This document shows, piece by piece, positions 37,421 through 49,450 of a stretch of 64,000 nucleotides of DNA. Numbering within the stretch: position 1 is the first letter of the stretch; each line of letters starts with the position of its first letter. The DNA is from Aphis gossypii. Its lineage: Eukaryota > Arthropoda > Insecta > Hemiptera > Aphididae. The notes under the pieces were generated by a model that saw only the letters and a program-made list of their open reading frames with translations, did not search any database and was not told where the DNA came from. Where the stretch lies: NCBI RefSeq assembly GCF_020184175.1, contig NC_065530.1:16841260-16905259 (forward strand). The letters are read 5' to 3'. Both the position numbers and the translations under genes were made by a program.

Positions 37421-39774
37421 CAATAATATAAATGTTGGATAGGCGAAATACTAGACGGGTTTTCGGGTTTTATTTTATTTTTTGCTACGCGTATAGACAG
37501 GTATAGACATTTTTTTTTTTTTTTTCTGTTCGTGTATAATACTGCACTGGGTCAGTCTCATCGTCGTGTCGGCTGGCATACGTGGATGACAGTCATTCGA
37601 AAAAAAAAAATAAAAAAACACATACATGCACAAGAGAATTCATTGTCGAAAGATTAGAAACGGTGATTATACGAAAAAAGAAACAAAGAGTATTATTATT
37701 ACTATTAAAAAAAAAAAAACCTAAATGGTTGCACTATTGTTCAAAACGAAACTAGAGAATTCAGACGGTTGCTGCAATTCAAATGAAACGGGACTTGTGC
37801 ATAGACAACAAGGTCAACGGGATTCAATCGTCTAAATAATAATATATAGGTGGGTACTACTAATACGAGTTTCTAGGTCGCCGGTCGAGACTCTCGAACG
37901 GTTTCTAAGTAGTGCAACTATGTATTAGGAATTTATTATAATATATACTTAGGTACTTCATCGGTTCACGAGTCATATATTATGTACTCACATAAAGTTA
38001 ATTATACAGAGTATTTAATTATAACTCATAATTAATATCGTTGGGCATGGCAATTTATTTTTTTTATTTATAAAGTCTACGCATATATTATTGTAAAATA
38101 AGTATGTACCTACCTACTTAATGTTTTGAGTAATTCAAATTTATGATTTAAGAATAAAATATCAATAATAATATTAATCTAGGTTTAGAAGTTATGATTA
38201 TTTGAAAAATAATAAAGTATAGAGAGTAAAGTAAATAATAGTTATCTATTAACATCTACCAGCATCAACAAAAAATTATCTACTTAACAATTTACAATAA
38301 AAAGGGCTGTTCTTATTAAAAAAAGAGTTAGAAATAAAGTAAAAAGTTCCTTGTATGCTATACACAATATAAGTATTTAATAATAAAATCATTAGGTAAC
38401 TTAAAAAAATTAAAAAAAATCAAAATTTGAATTGTGGTAAAGGGTTTAAGAAGGACGAATGCTTGGTAAACTACCGTTTATAATAAATAATGCGCAGTTG
38501 TACTTTATAATTATTATATATCAATTATTGATGTACATTTTTATAGACACGCGATAGTTAATTTGTATGCTGTATTTAGTCTATATGGTAAATAATGTTA
38601 ACTTAAAATTAACGAGGTATGCAATTAATTTATTGATTAGCTGTAATTATTAGGGACCTCTTTAAAAATGAGTACAAATTGTCGAAATAAAAACCTTTGA
38701 ATCACTGAATACTTTAAGTATTAGTTATATTATTGTTAAGAAAAATATAGCCAGACAAAAATAGAATGTATAATTCTACGAAGACAAATGTTAATGTTTA
38801 AAATAATAATATAATTTGCAGAAGTGCGAATAATATTGTTGAAGTATAACATTTATAAATCACGCGTCGGAGACTCCGAAGGTGTGGGAAAATTTAGAAA
38901 TAAATACTGGAATAGAATAGAATTATTGAAGAAGTGGTTTGGAATCGAGCCAGAATTTGAATTTATATTTTATAATGTAAAAATGTGTACCTACAGTATA
39001 ATATGTGGAAAAAAAATAAAGAGTTAAAAATTAAAATAATATGGTAGTTTGTTAAAAGTGTTGGTAGATATATATTCATTAATTTTTTTGTAGGAAATTA
39101 AAAAATATTCAACCATGAATTTATATTTAGTTAAAAAAGCAAATATTAATGATAGGCCAAATAATTAGGTCGAGAAAAACACTAGCTTGAAGATAATTCC
39201 GTATTTGTGTCAGACAGATAAATTATAAGCAGGATTAAGGATAGATGTACTACCACAAATTATATTAAAAATACAAGTAACCTAGGGAAGTATATATGAT
39301 GTTAACATTAAAAATATTTTTGTATAAAATAATTTTATAGATCGATAGATATTTATGCACAATATGTATTTATATTAATATACAATACAAGATGATTCTT
39401 TAATCGAACAACCGGGGTACATTATTTTAAAATCTATATTAATGTTTTTTTTTTTTAAATATTTTTTTTACATAGGTTATTTAATATTTTTTACTGTTAT
39501 ATATTTTTTCAAATTCTTAGTTCTTACTTATTCTAAAGCACTATATGAAATTAAAAATGTATGTTTTCATTCAAAAATGTAAACATTTTATAAATATTTA
39601 ACAATAAAAAATGAAATTTTTTAACTTTAAATTACCTATGTAAGAAAAATATTTTGAATATTTTAAATAAGTAGTTCTTATCTAATAGATTATAGATATT
39701 AAGTAGGTATGTTATTATAATATAGAAAAACATTTTTCTTGTTCAGTTTCCAGAACAAGTAGTCGTAAGAATTA
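37421..39774. other. AT-rich non-coding DNA
   Basis: T16 at 37510-37525. A 67-codon plus frame at 38824-39027 has ordinary-looking residues (KFRNKYWNRIELLKKWFGIE) but no family or splice evidence that I can name. Otherwise nothing. Confidence 0.5.
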
Positions 39775-39930
39775 CACGTGGTTTGTAATATTTTAACACG
39801 ATAATGCCGACGACTGCTATTAGACCTATTCACGGTCTGGTTCGATTTGGATTGAATTTGAGTAGGCGGGACGAGTTGTATACTTGTAATGCCGTCGCGA
39901 CGATTCGGACGGTGTAGGACAAGGGATTAT
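39775..39930. other. Sharp compositional island open on both strands
   Basis: About 155 bp of balanced composition in very AT-rich DNA. Plus strand: ATG at 39804, MPTTAIRPIHGLVRFGLN followed by LSRRDELYTCNAVATIRTV and a stop near 39918. Minus strand: PCPTPSESSRRHYKYTTRP then a stop. Either could be a coding remnant; neither is recognised. A fragment of a transposon gene or a small exon are both possible. Confidence 0.25.
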
Positions 39931-41393
39931 CCATTTGTATTATTATTATTATTATTATATATTATCTTCTGCACGACATTATGTGTACGTCAGTCAAATA
40001 TAAAATCTTTTTTCGACATTCCTTCTACATTCCGGAAGACATTTTAAAACTAATTATTATTGTATTATGTATTTACGATTCCGCTCAAAATGTTTCTTTT
40101 AAAATGCGTTTGACGATAGTAGTTTTTGGTTATTATCAAAAAAATATTAATTTAAAAAATACCTGCAATACGTTGAATAAATTGTATCAATATATTAATA
40201 TTATTAAAGTAATGATTTATGGTTTATCACATTTTCATAAACGTTAAGTTACATTAATAAACAGACAAACAGTAAACTTTTTTTGTTATTAATAATTAAT
40301 TATACTTAAATTATAAAAAAAATAGTATCAACTTTTGCTTTAAATAACATAATTGCTTTGAATTTAATAATTGTAAGTTGGAGGTAGTTTTGTTTTACCG
40401 AAAAGGAAAAATATAAACCATACAAAATTATTATTCGTTGACCGATCGAAAAAAAATTCAATTTATTCAGTGTATATAGGTACTTACATTATTGTGACAT
40501 AATGCTGAATCATATGTAATAATGCATTTTTATTGTTATCGTATAATATTACACTCTTGTATGTACAAATACAATAAACATGCAATGAGTGTATTGCCAG
40601 CAACTATATATACCGGGAATTCTTAAAAAAAAAAAATGAAACGACAGGGAAAAGGGGTGGTTTAGCGGTTTTCCTTTTGATAGTATTCAAAAATTCTCAA
40701 TGTTATAGAAACCATTTTATAAATCCGTATTTTTTTAGTGGTTCAAAAATCTATACTTCAATCAACTATAAAATACACCTATATTATTATATTATACTAT
40801 AGAACCTACATATCAATGATTTAAAGTAAAATTTCTAACAAATTAAAAATCTCTTCAACGATGTATTAATAATATTATACTACATAGTACACATCAACAC
40901 ATATATATATTATAGTATTATACATGTCCATATTTAGGATCTGTTTGAACAAAGATAATATTATATTACACAGCACCATAATATTGGCCGAAACAATAAA
41001 AAAACATAAATACATAATTTTTATTTTAAATCGTGTTAATTTGAATTGATATTATATGATAGTCAAACGGCAAAAGGTATTTTTATACAAAGTATCGGAT
41101 ATAGTATATGTTTAATTTTTTTTATTTAAACGCATTTATCGGCAGTACAAAGAGTAGCAAACGTTAATGTATTATTATATTTTATATGAACGAATTTTCG
41201 TCTCAGCATGAAGGCTTACAGCGATATATAATAATAATAATAATATATATTATTTACACTCTATCGAGTTGCCATGCTATGGAATGCTGTAAACCCTATA
41301 ATAGTTTTATACCTACTGCAGAGTACCTATGTAAAGGATCGACTCGGAATCGGTAAATAGAAGATAAACGAGATTGAAACCCCGAGAGACGGA
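39931..41393. other. AT-rich non-coding DNA
   Basis: (ATT)n at about 39937-39958. The 88-codon frame at 39981-40247 is driven by A/T composition and matches nothing I know. No gene called. Confidence 0.55.
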
Positions 41394-41467
41394 ATGCCGG
41401 TCATAATGCACATGCTCGTGGAGTGTAAGCCACCTACGACGGTACAGGTGTTTGGAGGATTTTCAGG
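41394..41467 (+). CDS. Weak candidate short first exon
   Basis: The ATG at 41394 opens a frame that reads MPVIMHMLVECKPPTTVQVF and runs to a donor-like TCAG/GTAAAA (GT at 41468). Upstream DNA (41330-41393) is also less AT-rich and could be leader. The product is unknown and the stretch is short, so chance is likely enough that I give it low confidence. Confidence 0.15.
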
Positions 41468-44400
41468 TAAAATTCAGGCATTATATTCTATTATGCGCAT
41501 TAATATATATTTATATATATATAGACATAATGCACTGCAGTATCCGCAGGAGACGGGTTGTTGCTCAGGAATTACAACACCGGTCGAAATGTTGTAAAAT
41601 GTTCTCTTTTACTTTCGTGTATAATGTATATAAATGTATATAATATAATATATATGCGTATATGAGCCCCGTCGTGTAGCGTATTGAATAGATGGAAAAC
41701 CAATGAGGGCATGTGCAAAATATAATAATAATAATAATAATAATAAGAAGAAGAATAGTAATAGTAATAATAAAAAAAAAAAAAATGTCGTTCGGGAGTC
41801 GTGCGCATATTTCTACTGCAACAGTGCTTGATGGTGTATGATGGTAATACGGTTGGCCCGATCATCAGACGTGTAGGCGCGATATATTATATACATAATG
41901 TATGAACGAACAGTCTTTTGGCGATTATATTGCGACCTCAAAAACGACAAATAGTAATAAAATAAAACAACGATTTATTCAAAGCTATACTGAAATAACA
42001 TCCTGTGTCTCGAATATGTGTCGTAAATCATTTCCATATATACATATATGAAATGTTAGATGGAATAATTTTTTTAAATGTAACCAAAATTTGTAATGGG
42101 TTTTATGCGGTGTGGAAGAGTAAATTATTAAATATACATTGATATTTTGATAGTTATATAAAAGATATTATTGTTACAAATGTTAATTTTTGTTCTCATA
42201 CAAAAATGTACCCATAAATCATAATTTACTAGCACATCAGTTAATCTCATCAAAAAATAAAGTGGTCTTTATTTTCCATTATAATATATTATATAACTCT
42301 TAAGATTAAAAGAAAGAAACAATACAATTTTATATTTCTGTTTATATACACATCATATTATGTGGTATTAAGATTTACGAAATTATAATGATCTTTAGTT
42401 ACGAGTTTCAATTTTTTTTTTAATAATACATATTATTATATTAATCTTAGTATTATTAATGTCATCGTAGTTCGTAATATAAATCTCAGTGATTTTGGGA
42501 GCTCTGTATAATACCCAAAAGTATTCCTGCATTAAATACAATTTTTTCAAAGCGGATTTTCAAAATCGTAAAAAATAATTTTAAAATAATACCCCTCAGA
42601 ATATACTGGACTTGTGAAATGTTATGAAAAAAAAGAAATGTATTTTATTCTTTGATGTAATAATATTTTGGGTTATTTTGGGGGAAGGGAAGACTTCAAA
42701 CTCATAATAAATACATATATAGGTATATAGGTATATATATCAAATGACAATATATGAACTAAAACACTATTGAATTATATGTTTTATTTAAATAAAATAT
42801 CGTCTTTTATTAAGTGAATTATATTTTATTTTAATGTTTGTAGTATGCTAAAGTTATATTAATATTTTTGATTACATAAATATATATTTCTTCTTTGACG
42901 TAATATTTTCTTTGTTGGATCATTTTCAACAAAGAAAATATATTGTAATAATAACAGGGGAAATTATTATTTATTGCTAATTTATGCTTATGTTTTGAAA
43001 GATATTTTCTTAGTTTACAAAACAGGTTAAAGCGTAATAATTGTAAAAACGTATACTGTATTACTCTTAATAAATTGTATTTCGCGATCTTATTATTATT
43101 TAACGTGTCAATATTGTTATTATACTTACACATGTTTTTTTATTTTAATTTAAATGAACGAAAGATAAATTTGAATAATATGGCTTTTATACTAATATAT
43201 ATTAATATATATCCGGTTTAAGGCATCGAATTAGTAAACAAATATTTTTACATAGATGTTTTGAGAAGGGATTATTTTTTTTAATACTGTTAGCAAATAT
43301 AAAATTTAAAATCTAAATACTCAATATAAAAAAATGTTGTGATAAAAATTAAACGTTCTAAATAGAAAACAAGGACATGGAGAGAATAAGTAAATTAATT
43401 GATGTAAATTTTAATGTTTATACGAGAGTAACGCTTTTGCGTCATTAAAAACAAGTTATTTTTATTTATTGTTGAATCATGCAACTTTTGTTTCTCGTAT
43501 AAGTAGTATTTAATTCTTCTTGGACTTTATTTATTTTTTAATTTCATAACATTTTTCAATTTAATATTGTATTTAGATAATATAATTTAGACCATACCTC
43601 GTAAAATTGAAATAAATATATTAAAATATATAGTTATATACTAGATTGAATCTACTTTTACCATCAGTTTACTATCTCCCTGACTTTTTAGTTAAAATAA
43701 ATTAAATAAAAATGTGGGTTGAAAATATTGAAATTAAAGGTTAAACTGAAATATTACTCAGTTAATGGAAATTCTGAACAAAATATATCTATACTAAAAA
43801 CACTACACTGTTCACCCATTTAAAAATCGATTCCTGAAGACTTTTTGACCTTTTTCAATGGGCAATTTTTGTCTAACGCAGTGCAGTTGGATTTAACTTT
43901 ATTATTCACAGAAATGTTGCATTAAAGTGCATTCAACCAAGGTATAATTATAAGGGAGCGCGTGCACTTACAACCTTTAGGACCCGCTTGAGTGTTTTAT
44001 AAAATATAAAAAGGGACATTTTCAAGTTAGGGTTACAAACGAAAAAGAATATTATATGTTTGATGATATATTGGCAATCAATTATTTATTACATTTTTTC
44101 CAGAACACTTACGACACCTTCATTTGTGTATAGTATATTAATTATAATTTACATTTAGAGATAATTGTAGATTTTATATAACAATTTAAAAATGTAATTC
44201 CGTCAGAAACAATGACAATTTTATGCAGATATATAGTGTAATCATTTTGAATTGAATTTTAAAAGTAAGTATTAAAATTTGAATTGCGAATATATATAGT
44301 AAACTATATCGATGTATCATAGTAAATTGCGAAAAATGACATTGCAGGTGTTGTAAGTTCATGTATATTAGCATTCTTTAACTAGTTTAATTTAATGGTA

Positions 44401-46321
44401 TAAAATATAATTAGATTTCAAATTTGTATCACAATCTAGCGGATTAAAATCATGTATATTTTATATATTTTTACATAATATTCCATTTTTAGATAGGTAC
44501 ATTAATATGTTTCACATATATTAGTATTTATTTATCCATTTAGCTAGGTTTTAAATGCATAATAAGTATTTATATTTTAGTTGTAATTGTATTTTCTACA
44601 ACATTATATACCTTGTTTATTATTAAATTAAATTTTTTAATGGAATAAAAAGTATATTTGTTATACATAAATGTACGCGACAGTAGTGTTATAAAAATAG
44701 ATTGCATACTTTTTTTGAAAAAAAAAATGCTAGCAGATTGGCAAAATTAATATAATAAATAATAATATATACTTTAAAACTACATTGAATAAATTCTAGA
44801 TTAAATTTTGTTTTATTTAGTTCTCATCATTTATAATTTTCGATTAAACGTTTATAAAATGCTTGCAATTTTAATTTTTGTATTAGTTTTGAGTTATACT
44901 TTTATAAGATAATTCGAAAAATTTGATTCTGAATTTTATCGATAATTGATTGATTTATATACCTACTTAAAATACTATAATACATTTTTCCAAACGAAAT
45001 AACAATAATTATCAATATGAAAACAATTTATAATTATGTACCGACAATTGTACTTGTATGATGGATTTACAAAATATATTAATTAAAATAAAGAGGTTTT
45101 ATTACTTATATTTATTTATTATACACTTAGAAAAGAAGAAAATATTGTAGAAAAATAAAATTTTTCTATATTATTAATACATTTTTAAGTTTTCAATATT
45201 TTTTTTAATAGCAAGCCGACTAAAAAAAATCTATTGAAATTATACATTTTCAATTTGTTAAATATAGTAAAGATACACAATTGCATGATGGATACATCAG
45301 TCATCAACATTCTTTAAAAAGAAAAAAAGTTTTGGTTTTCGAAAAATTTAGTAAGGTATTAAATAATTATGACCAAATGATTTAACATAATACAATACAG
45401 ATAAACATCGAAGTATATTTTATTGTACAAATCGATATTTTTATAGATCATATCATTACATTAAACTATGTATTATTATGTAGTTTTTTTGAGAAAATTA
45501 ATGTAGGTGTTATTAGAAATTTATTTATTTTTATTAATGCTTCACAATATAATGTTTTACAAAGAATATGATTTTGAACATGTGTATCAAACATTAATAT
45601 ATCATATTTAAGGATATTATTGTAATTCTAAGCAGTCATACAGGCCCCGAGTTGTTATATTTTAATTTGTAAAAAGTAATCAGATTATTAAATGATAATA
45701 AATAATAAACATATTGTATTGCATATTTAATCAGTTCACAATTTTTCTACATACGAATTGCGATAATAATTATTGAAAAAAAATGAGAAAATCTTGTATG
45801 CTTATTATTTAGAGCATAATTTAACATTGTCGTATTTATCGAACATGTAACATTCTATACGTATTGATAAGCATCCATGTGAACAATTTTGGTTACAGTA
45901 GGAATATAAATATATTGTGACGAGAGTATAATATTATTATAGTTACATTACACTTACGACGTACCTTTATGGACGGAAAAAAATAAAATCCCAATCCAGT
46001 AGGGACATTTAAAGAATAAAACATTTTGTTTCGTTGAATAATACAAAACGCACCAAGCGTATATATGCTGACTAAAAATGCCGAAGAGCATTTGGTTGAA
46101 TATTTCATTATATGCATAAATACTAAGTTGGCCAATTTTTTAATATATGCATTTATAATTCGACTATAGTCATTGCACCCTCTTTTCGCTAGACAGGACA
46201 TGCACCCTTGCATCACGTGATACACACATTATACATACAGGGGGAGATAACTACGATTCCATTGGGTATATGTATTCCTCAGCGAACAAATATATGTTAG
46301 ATAAAAGCCATGTTCGTTTAA
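41468..46321. other. AT-rich non-coding DNA
   Basis: (AAT)n and AAG units at 41721-41756. A perfect hairpin is at 42903-42941 (separate entry). No supportable gene in nearly 5 kb. Confidence 0.6.
42903..42941. repeat. Perfect 15-bp inverted repeat with 9-nt loop
   Basis: ATATTTTCTTTGTTG at 42903-42917 and CAACAAAGAAAATAT at 42927-42941, loop GATCATTTT. Confidence 0.9.
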
Positions 46322-46452
46322 AGAACTCACGAGTTTGTGTTTTCAACGTTCTTATACCCTTTTATGTGGGGGTTTGTACGAATAACAAAATCTTCATTCG
46401 GAAATCATCTTCTAAGATACGTGGTTACCGATTCAAATGAACCTTTAAACTC
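46322..46452 (+). CDS. Weak candidate exon with consensus donor
   Basis: Open frame from just after TAA at 46319-46321 to CTC/GTAAGT (GT at 46453). Inside it, ATG reads MWGFVRITKSSFGNHLLR and continues VVTDSNEPLNS. The composition is closer to coding than the flanks. Unrecognised, with no confirmed acceptor. Confidence 0.15.
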
Positions 46453-46455
46453 GTA

Positions 46456-47076
46456 AGTGCCCGGGGGATATTTTATCGAATTAAACGTGAAAATTATTTA
46501 CAAGAGTATACCAAGATGGCAAGATCGAATATTTAATACGCTGTATACAAAAACAAACATAATATAGTACATACGATATATTATATCAGATACACCTAAC
46601 ACGTACATTATATCATATATATATATAATATATTATGCGTAAATATAGTACCTATTTACTCAAAAGAAAATTGTACTTTCACAAATTATTTTCGTTATTA
46701 TAACTTTGATTTGCTTAAAGACATTAAAAGCATTTACTTTTGCTTTTGAGAAAATAAAGTGTACTTTTATTATTTAAAATGCTGGAATTAATTTCGAAGT
46801 ATTTAGTCATACGCGAATTTTGTTATCTCCGGGCATTAAAAACTGTAGTAAAACTACGCAGACGCATTTTATACGCTCACATGTGGTAAAATATAATATA
46901 TGTAGCTGACTCAAATTATATTTATCAAGAGGGTTGTCTTTAGACGGCCCCTTAACACATAATTGTACGTTTTATAACTTGTGGTACAATCTGTGATGCG
47001 ATAAAGATTAAATGAATTTGTACAAAAGTGTATTATTTTAAAACTATTATTCGAAATACATCAACTGAAACGGATG

Positions 47077-47111
<35 letters not shown>

Positions 47112-47250
47112 ATATTATATATAGTATAAATAATAAATATTTTTAAATGTTATATCCGTACATCGACCGCTAGTTGTATGTCGGTACTGTCATTGACATT
47201 TTTTTTTTCACAAATTCACTCCGTTACTTTTATTTTAAGAATTTTCGCAG
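46456..47250. other. AT-rich non-coding DNA with (AT)n
   Basis: A long AT dinucleotide array at 47077-47115 and beyond; nothing else supportable. Confidence 0.6.
47077..47123. repeat. (AT)n microsatellite
   Basis: AT units with two TT or ATTA interruptions. Confidence 0.9.
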
Positions 47251-47406
47251 GTCGAGTTCATCGATGGTTTTCGGATTATTCGATACAAAAATTTACAATT
47301 GCAGTGCACGGATATTTCTAGACAAAATTCAGCGCAGTCGAGTTGAACATTTCCGCCGCATGTCACCGAGAAAGTCGTTGTGCAGCATTGACGTATTACT
47401 GCGCAC
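47251..47406 (+). CDS. Candidate internal exon, product unknown
   Basis: A 156-nt segment with an acceptor (TTTTAAGAATTTTCGCAG, AG at 47249-47250) and a donor (CGCAC/GTAAGC, GT at 47407). One frame is open throughout and reads SSSSMVFGLFDTKIYNCSAR, then IFLDKIQRSRVEHFRRMSP and SLCSIDVLLR. The length is divisible by three. G+C is above the upstream flank. The downstream part overlaps an inverted repeat (47374-47520), so an RNA structure is an alternative explanation. I do not recognise the peptide. Confidence 0.3.
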
Positions 47407-47520
47407 GTAAGCCATTATAATAAGTACATAATAATACCTAAGTATATTTATATAATGCAAGCGATTTGAACCGCCGCCGTCGAATTTCGGCGAATGTCTT
47501 ATCAGATGCTGCACAACGAC
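47374..47520. repeat. Separated perfect 15-bp inverted repeat
   Basis: GTCGTTGTGCAGCAT at 47374-47388 is the exact reverse complement of ATGCTGCACAACGAC at 47506-47520. The arms are mixed-base and not simple repeats, so chance is unlikely. Confidence 0.85.
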
Positions 47521-49450
47521 AGCGGCGACCTAGGCTAAACCACATACATTATTATAATTTTTTCCTTCGTTCGTTCTTATGCAGTCTCGTTCATTTCCAT
47601 ATGTCTATTTACGTACATTTCGTGAACGATCGCGTGGGACTAATACTTCGGCTGTTGTTATTATTATTATGCACAAACGGCGGCGGTGGCCTTAGAAAAC
47701 GAGCTATTATACAGTCTCTGTCGTAGATCGCTCGTCTCTCGGTACGCACACAGACAAGCGGTGCAGCGTATTCATGAGTGTCTGTGTGAGGCGGTCGGTC
47801 ACAGACTTGACCCGGTGTGACGGGAGGAAAAGGGTTGAGCGAGAACGATAGACCGCGGGAGTTAGAGGGGGCCAGACATCGAAAATTGGTCGACGGCCAA
47901 ATATATAACACATATACATACAGCATATACATATATATATATATATATTCATATATTATATTATATGCATATAGGAGAACACACGGCATTAGGAACTATG
48001 ACTTATCGAGACTGGTTTCCCCCACGCCGAAACCATCATAGCCGCGGCGCAGTTGTCTCGGTCGTCGCCAGACGTATACAACTATAATAATATTATGTGT
48101 GCGTACGAGTTAGTGGTACCTAAAACGCGACTTCGACTACTACGTACGATTCGATATTCACCATGTAACGTGTGTATTATTGTACACGGTTTTTTATCTA
48201 TTTTTTTACACTTAAACCCATTGTAATAATTAGGTACTACCTATACTATCCGGAACGGACGGAAAAAATCAAAACCCATTAGACGTATTTTACAATGATA
48301 TTATTATAATATTAAAAGAACGGACGCAGTACAACAGTCCTCTTCCAATCGATTGTAATATTATTATTATTATTATTATTATGGGTAGAATAGGCGGTGT
48401 CGGCGCGCACACACACGCGCGCGAGCGAGAGCATTCATTGTTTTTAATACGTGTGTCGTTCACGCGCCTATCATCAAGCCGGGCGAGCGCTCGCGCCCCG
48501 TTTTAGCGGTAATTTATACACGACTGCCGCCGCTGACGTAGACGCCGCCGGACCCGATATCGATGAGAAGGCGGCGGCGGTGGGGAAAGACACTGTGCCC
48601 GACATCGACGTGTGTGCGTAAATATTACATTCGTCTAGGGATCTGAAAACGGCCGGAGGCTGTGTCTGGTTACGATACACCAAAATCATAATAATATTAT
48701 ACCGTCGTATATATATATGTATATATTTATATAAATACATAATAATAATATTATACACACATAAACCATTTACGTGTACGCGTAAACAACGAAATCGGTT
48801 CGTTCGCCTTCGCGCGCGCACACCACGCACAGACTGCAGACTGTTCATTATAATAATATAGTCCGACGAGATTTCGTTATACTTTTAATAATTCGATAAT
48901 TTCGTTCCTATTCGTTAAAAACGCGTTTTGATAAAATTTATTATACATCATGGTAATGATGGTCGCGACGCAGTTTTTTTCAATCGCGACGTTTGAGTGT
49001 GTGTGTGGGCGCGGGCGCAAGTACGCCGCCCGTGCACCGGACGGTCACCCATCCGAAACGGCTGTGATGATTACTCGCTATAACTCAATTAACCCGGGAC
49101 TAAACGTCGCGCGTTACTGCAGCAGTACGTCGCGTTTCTCCAGTAAACATTTTGATCGCGCACAGGAATTCGTTTCACCCCCCCGTATTCGACCTATCCT
49201 CCGCGATGTAATCTCTCGCCATAATCTCGAGACGTCCGATGATAATAATTACATTAAATTGCGTCGCTCACACACACACGCGCGTGTGCATATACGTGCA
49301 CAACTCTCGAACGATTTACACGATGCAATAATCCGCCGTTGTGCTAATTGAGTATACGTACCCACCCACCCACCCCCGGTGACGTTTGGTCGCAATATCA
49401 TCCGACTTTGTGTGCACCTGTTGGTGCACTCTCATAGAATCCCAAGGTCG
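47460..49450. promoter_or_regulatory. Large CpG-rich region
   Basis: GC-rich lobes at 47460-47530, 47680-47900, 48020-48070, 48390-48660, 48780-48840 and 48955-49450, interspersed with AT and AAT repeats (47930-47948, 48358-48381), CA/CG runs (48405-48425) and (CCCA)n at 49361-49377. Minus-strand frames at 47609-47989 and 48474-48848 lack domains. It may be an alternative promoter region or an enhancer cluster. Confidence 0.4.
48950..49351 (+). CDS. Hypothetical 133-codon frame in a CpG island
   Basis: One frame runs from ATG at 48950 to TGA at 49349-49351. Unlike the other long island frames it is mostly not simple repeat: it reads GRGRKYAARAPDGHPSETAV, later NSINPGLNVARYCSSTSRFS, then PPRIRPILRDVISRHNLETS. 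A CA/CG repeat gives the SHTHARVHIRA stretch near the end. No family is recognised, no initiating context or signal peptide stands out, and CpG islands favour long frames. The start of a real coding exon remains possible. The stretch GGTCACCCATCCGAAAC near 49042 also recalls the antisense of 5S rRNA. Confidence 0.25.
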   Translation: MVMMVATQFFSIATFECVCGRGRKYAARAPDGHPSETAVMITRYNSINPGLNVARYCSSTSRFSSKHFDRAQEFVSPPRIRPILRDVISRHNLETSDDNNYIKLRRSHTHARVHIRAQLSNDLHDAIIRRCAN

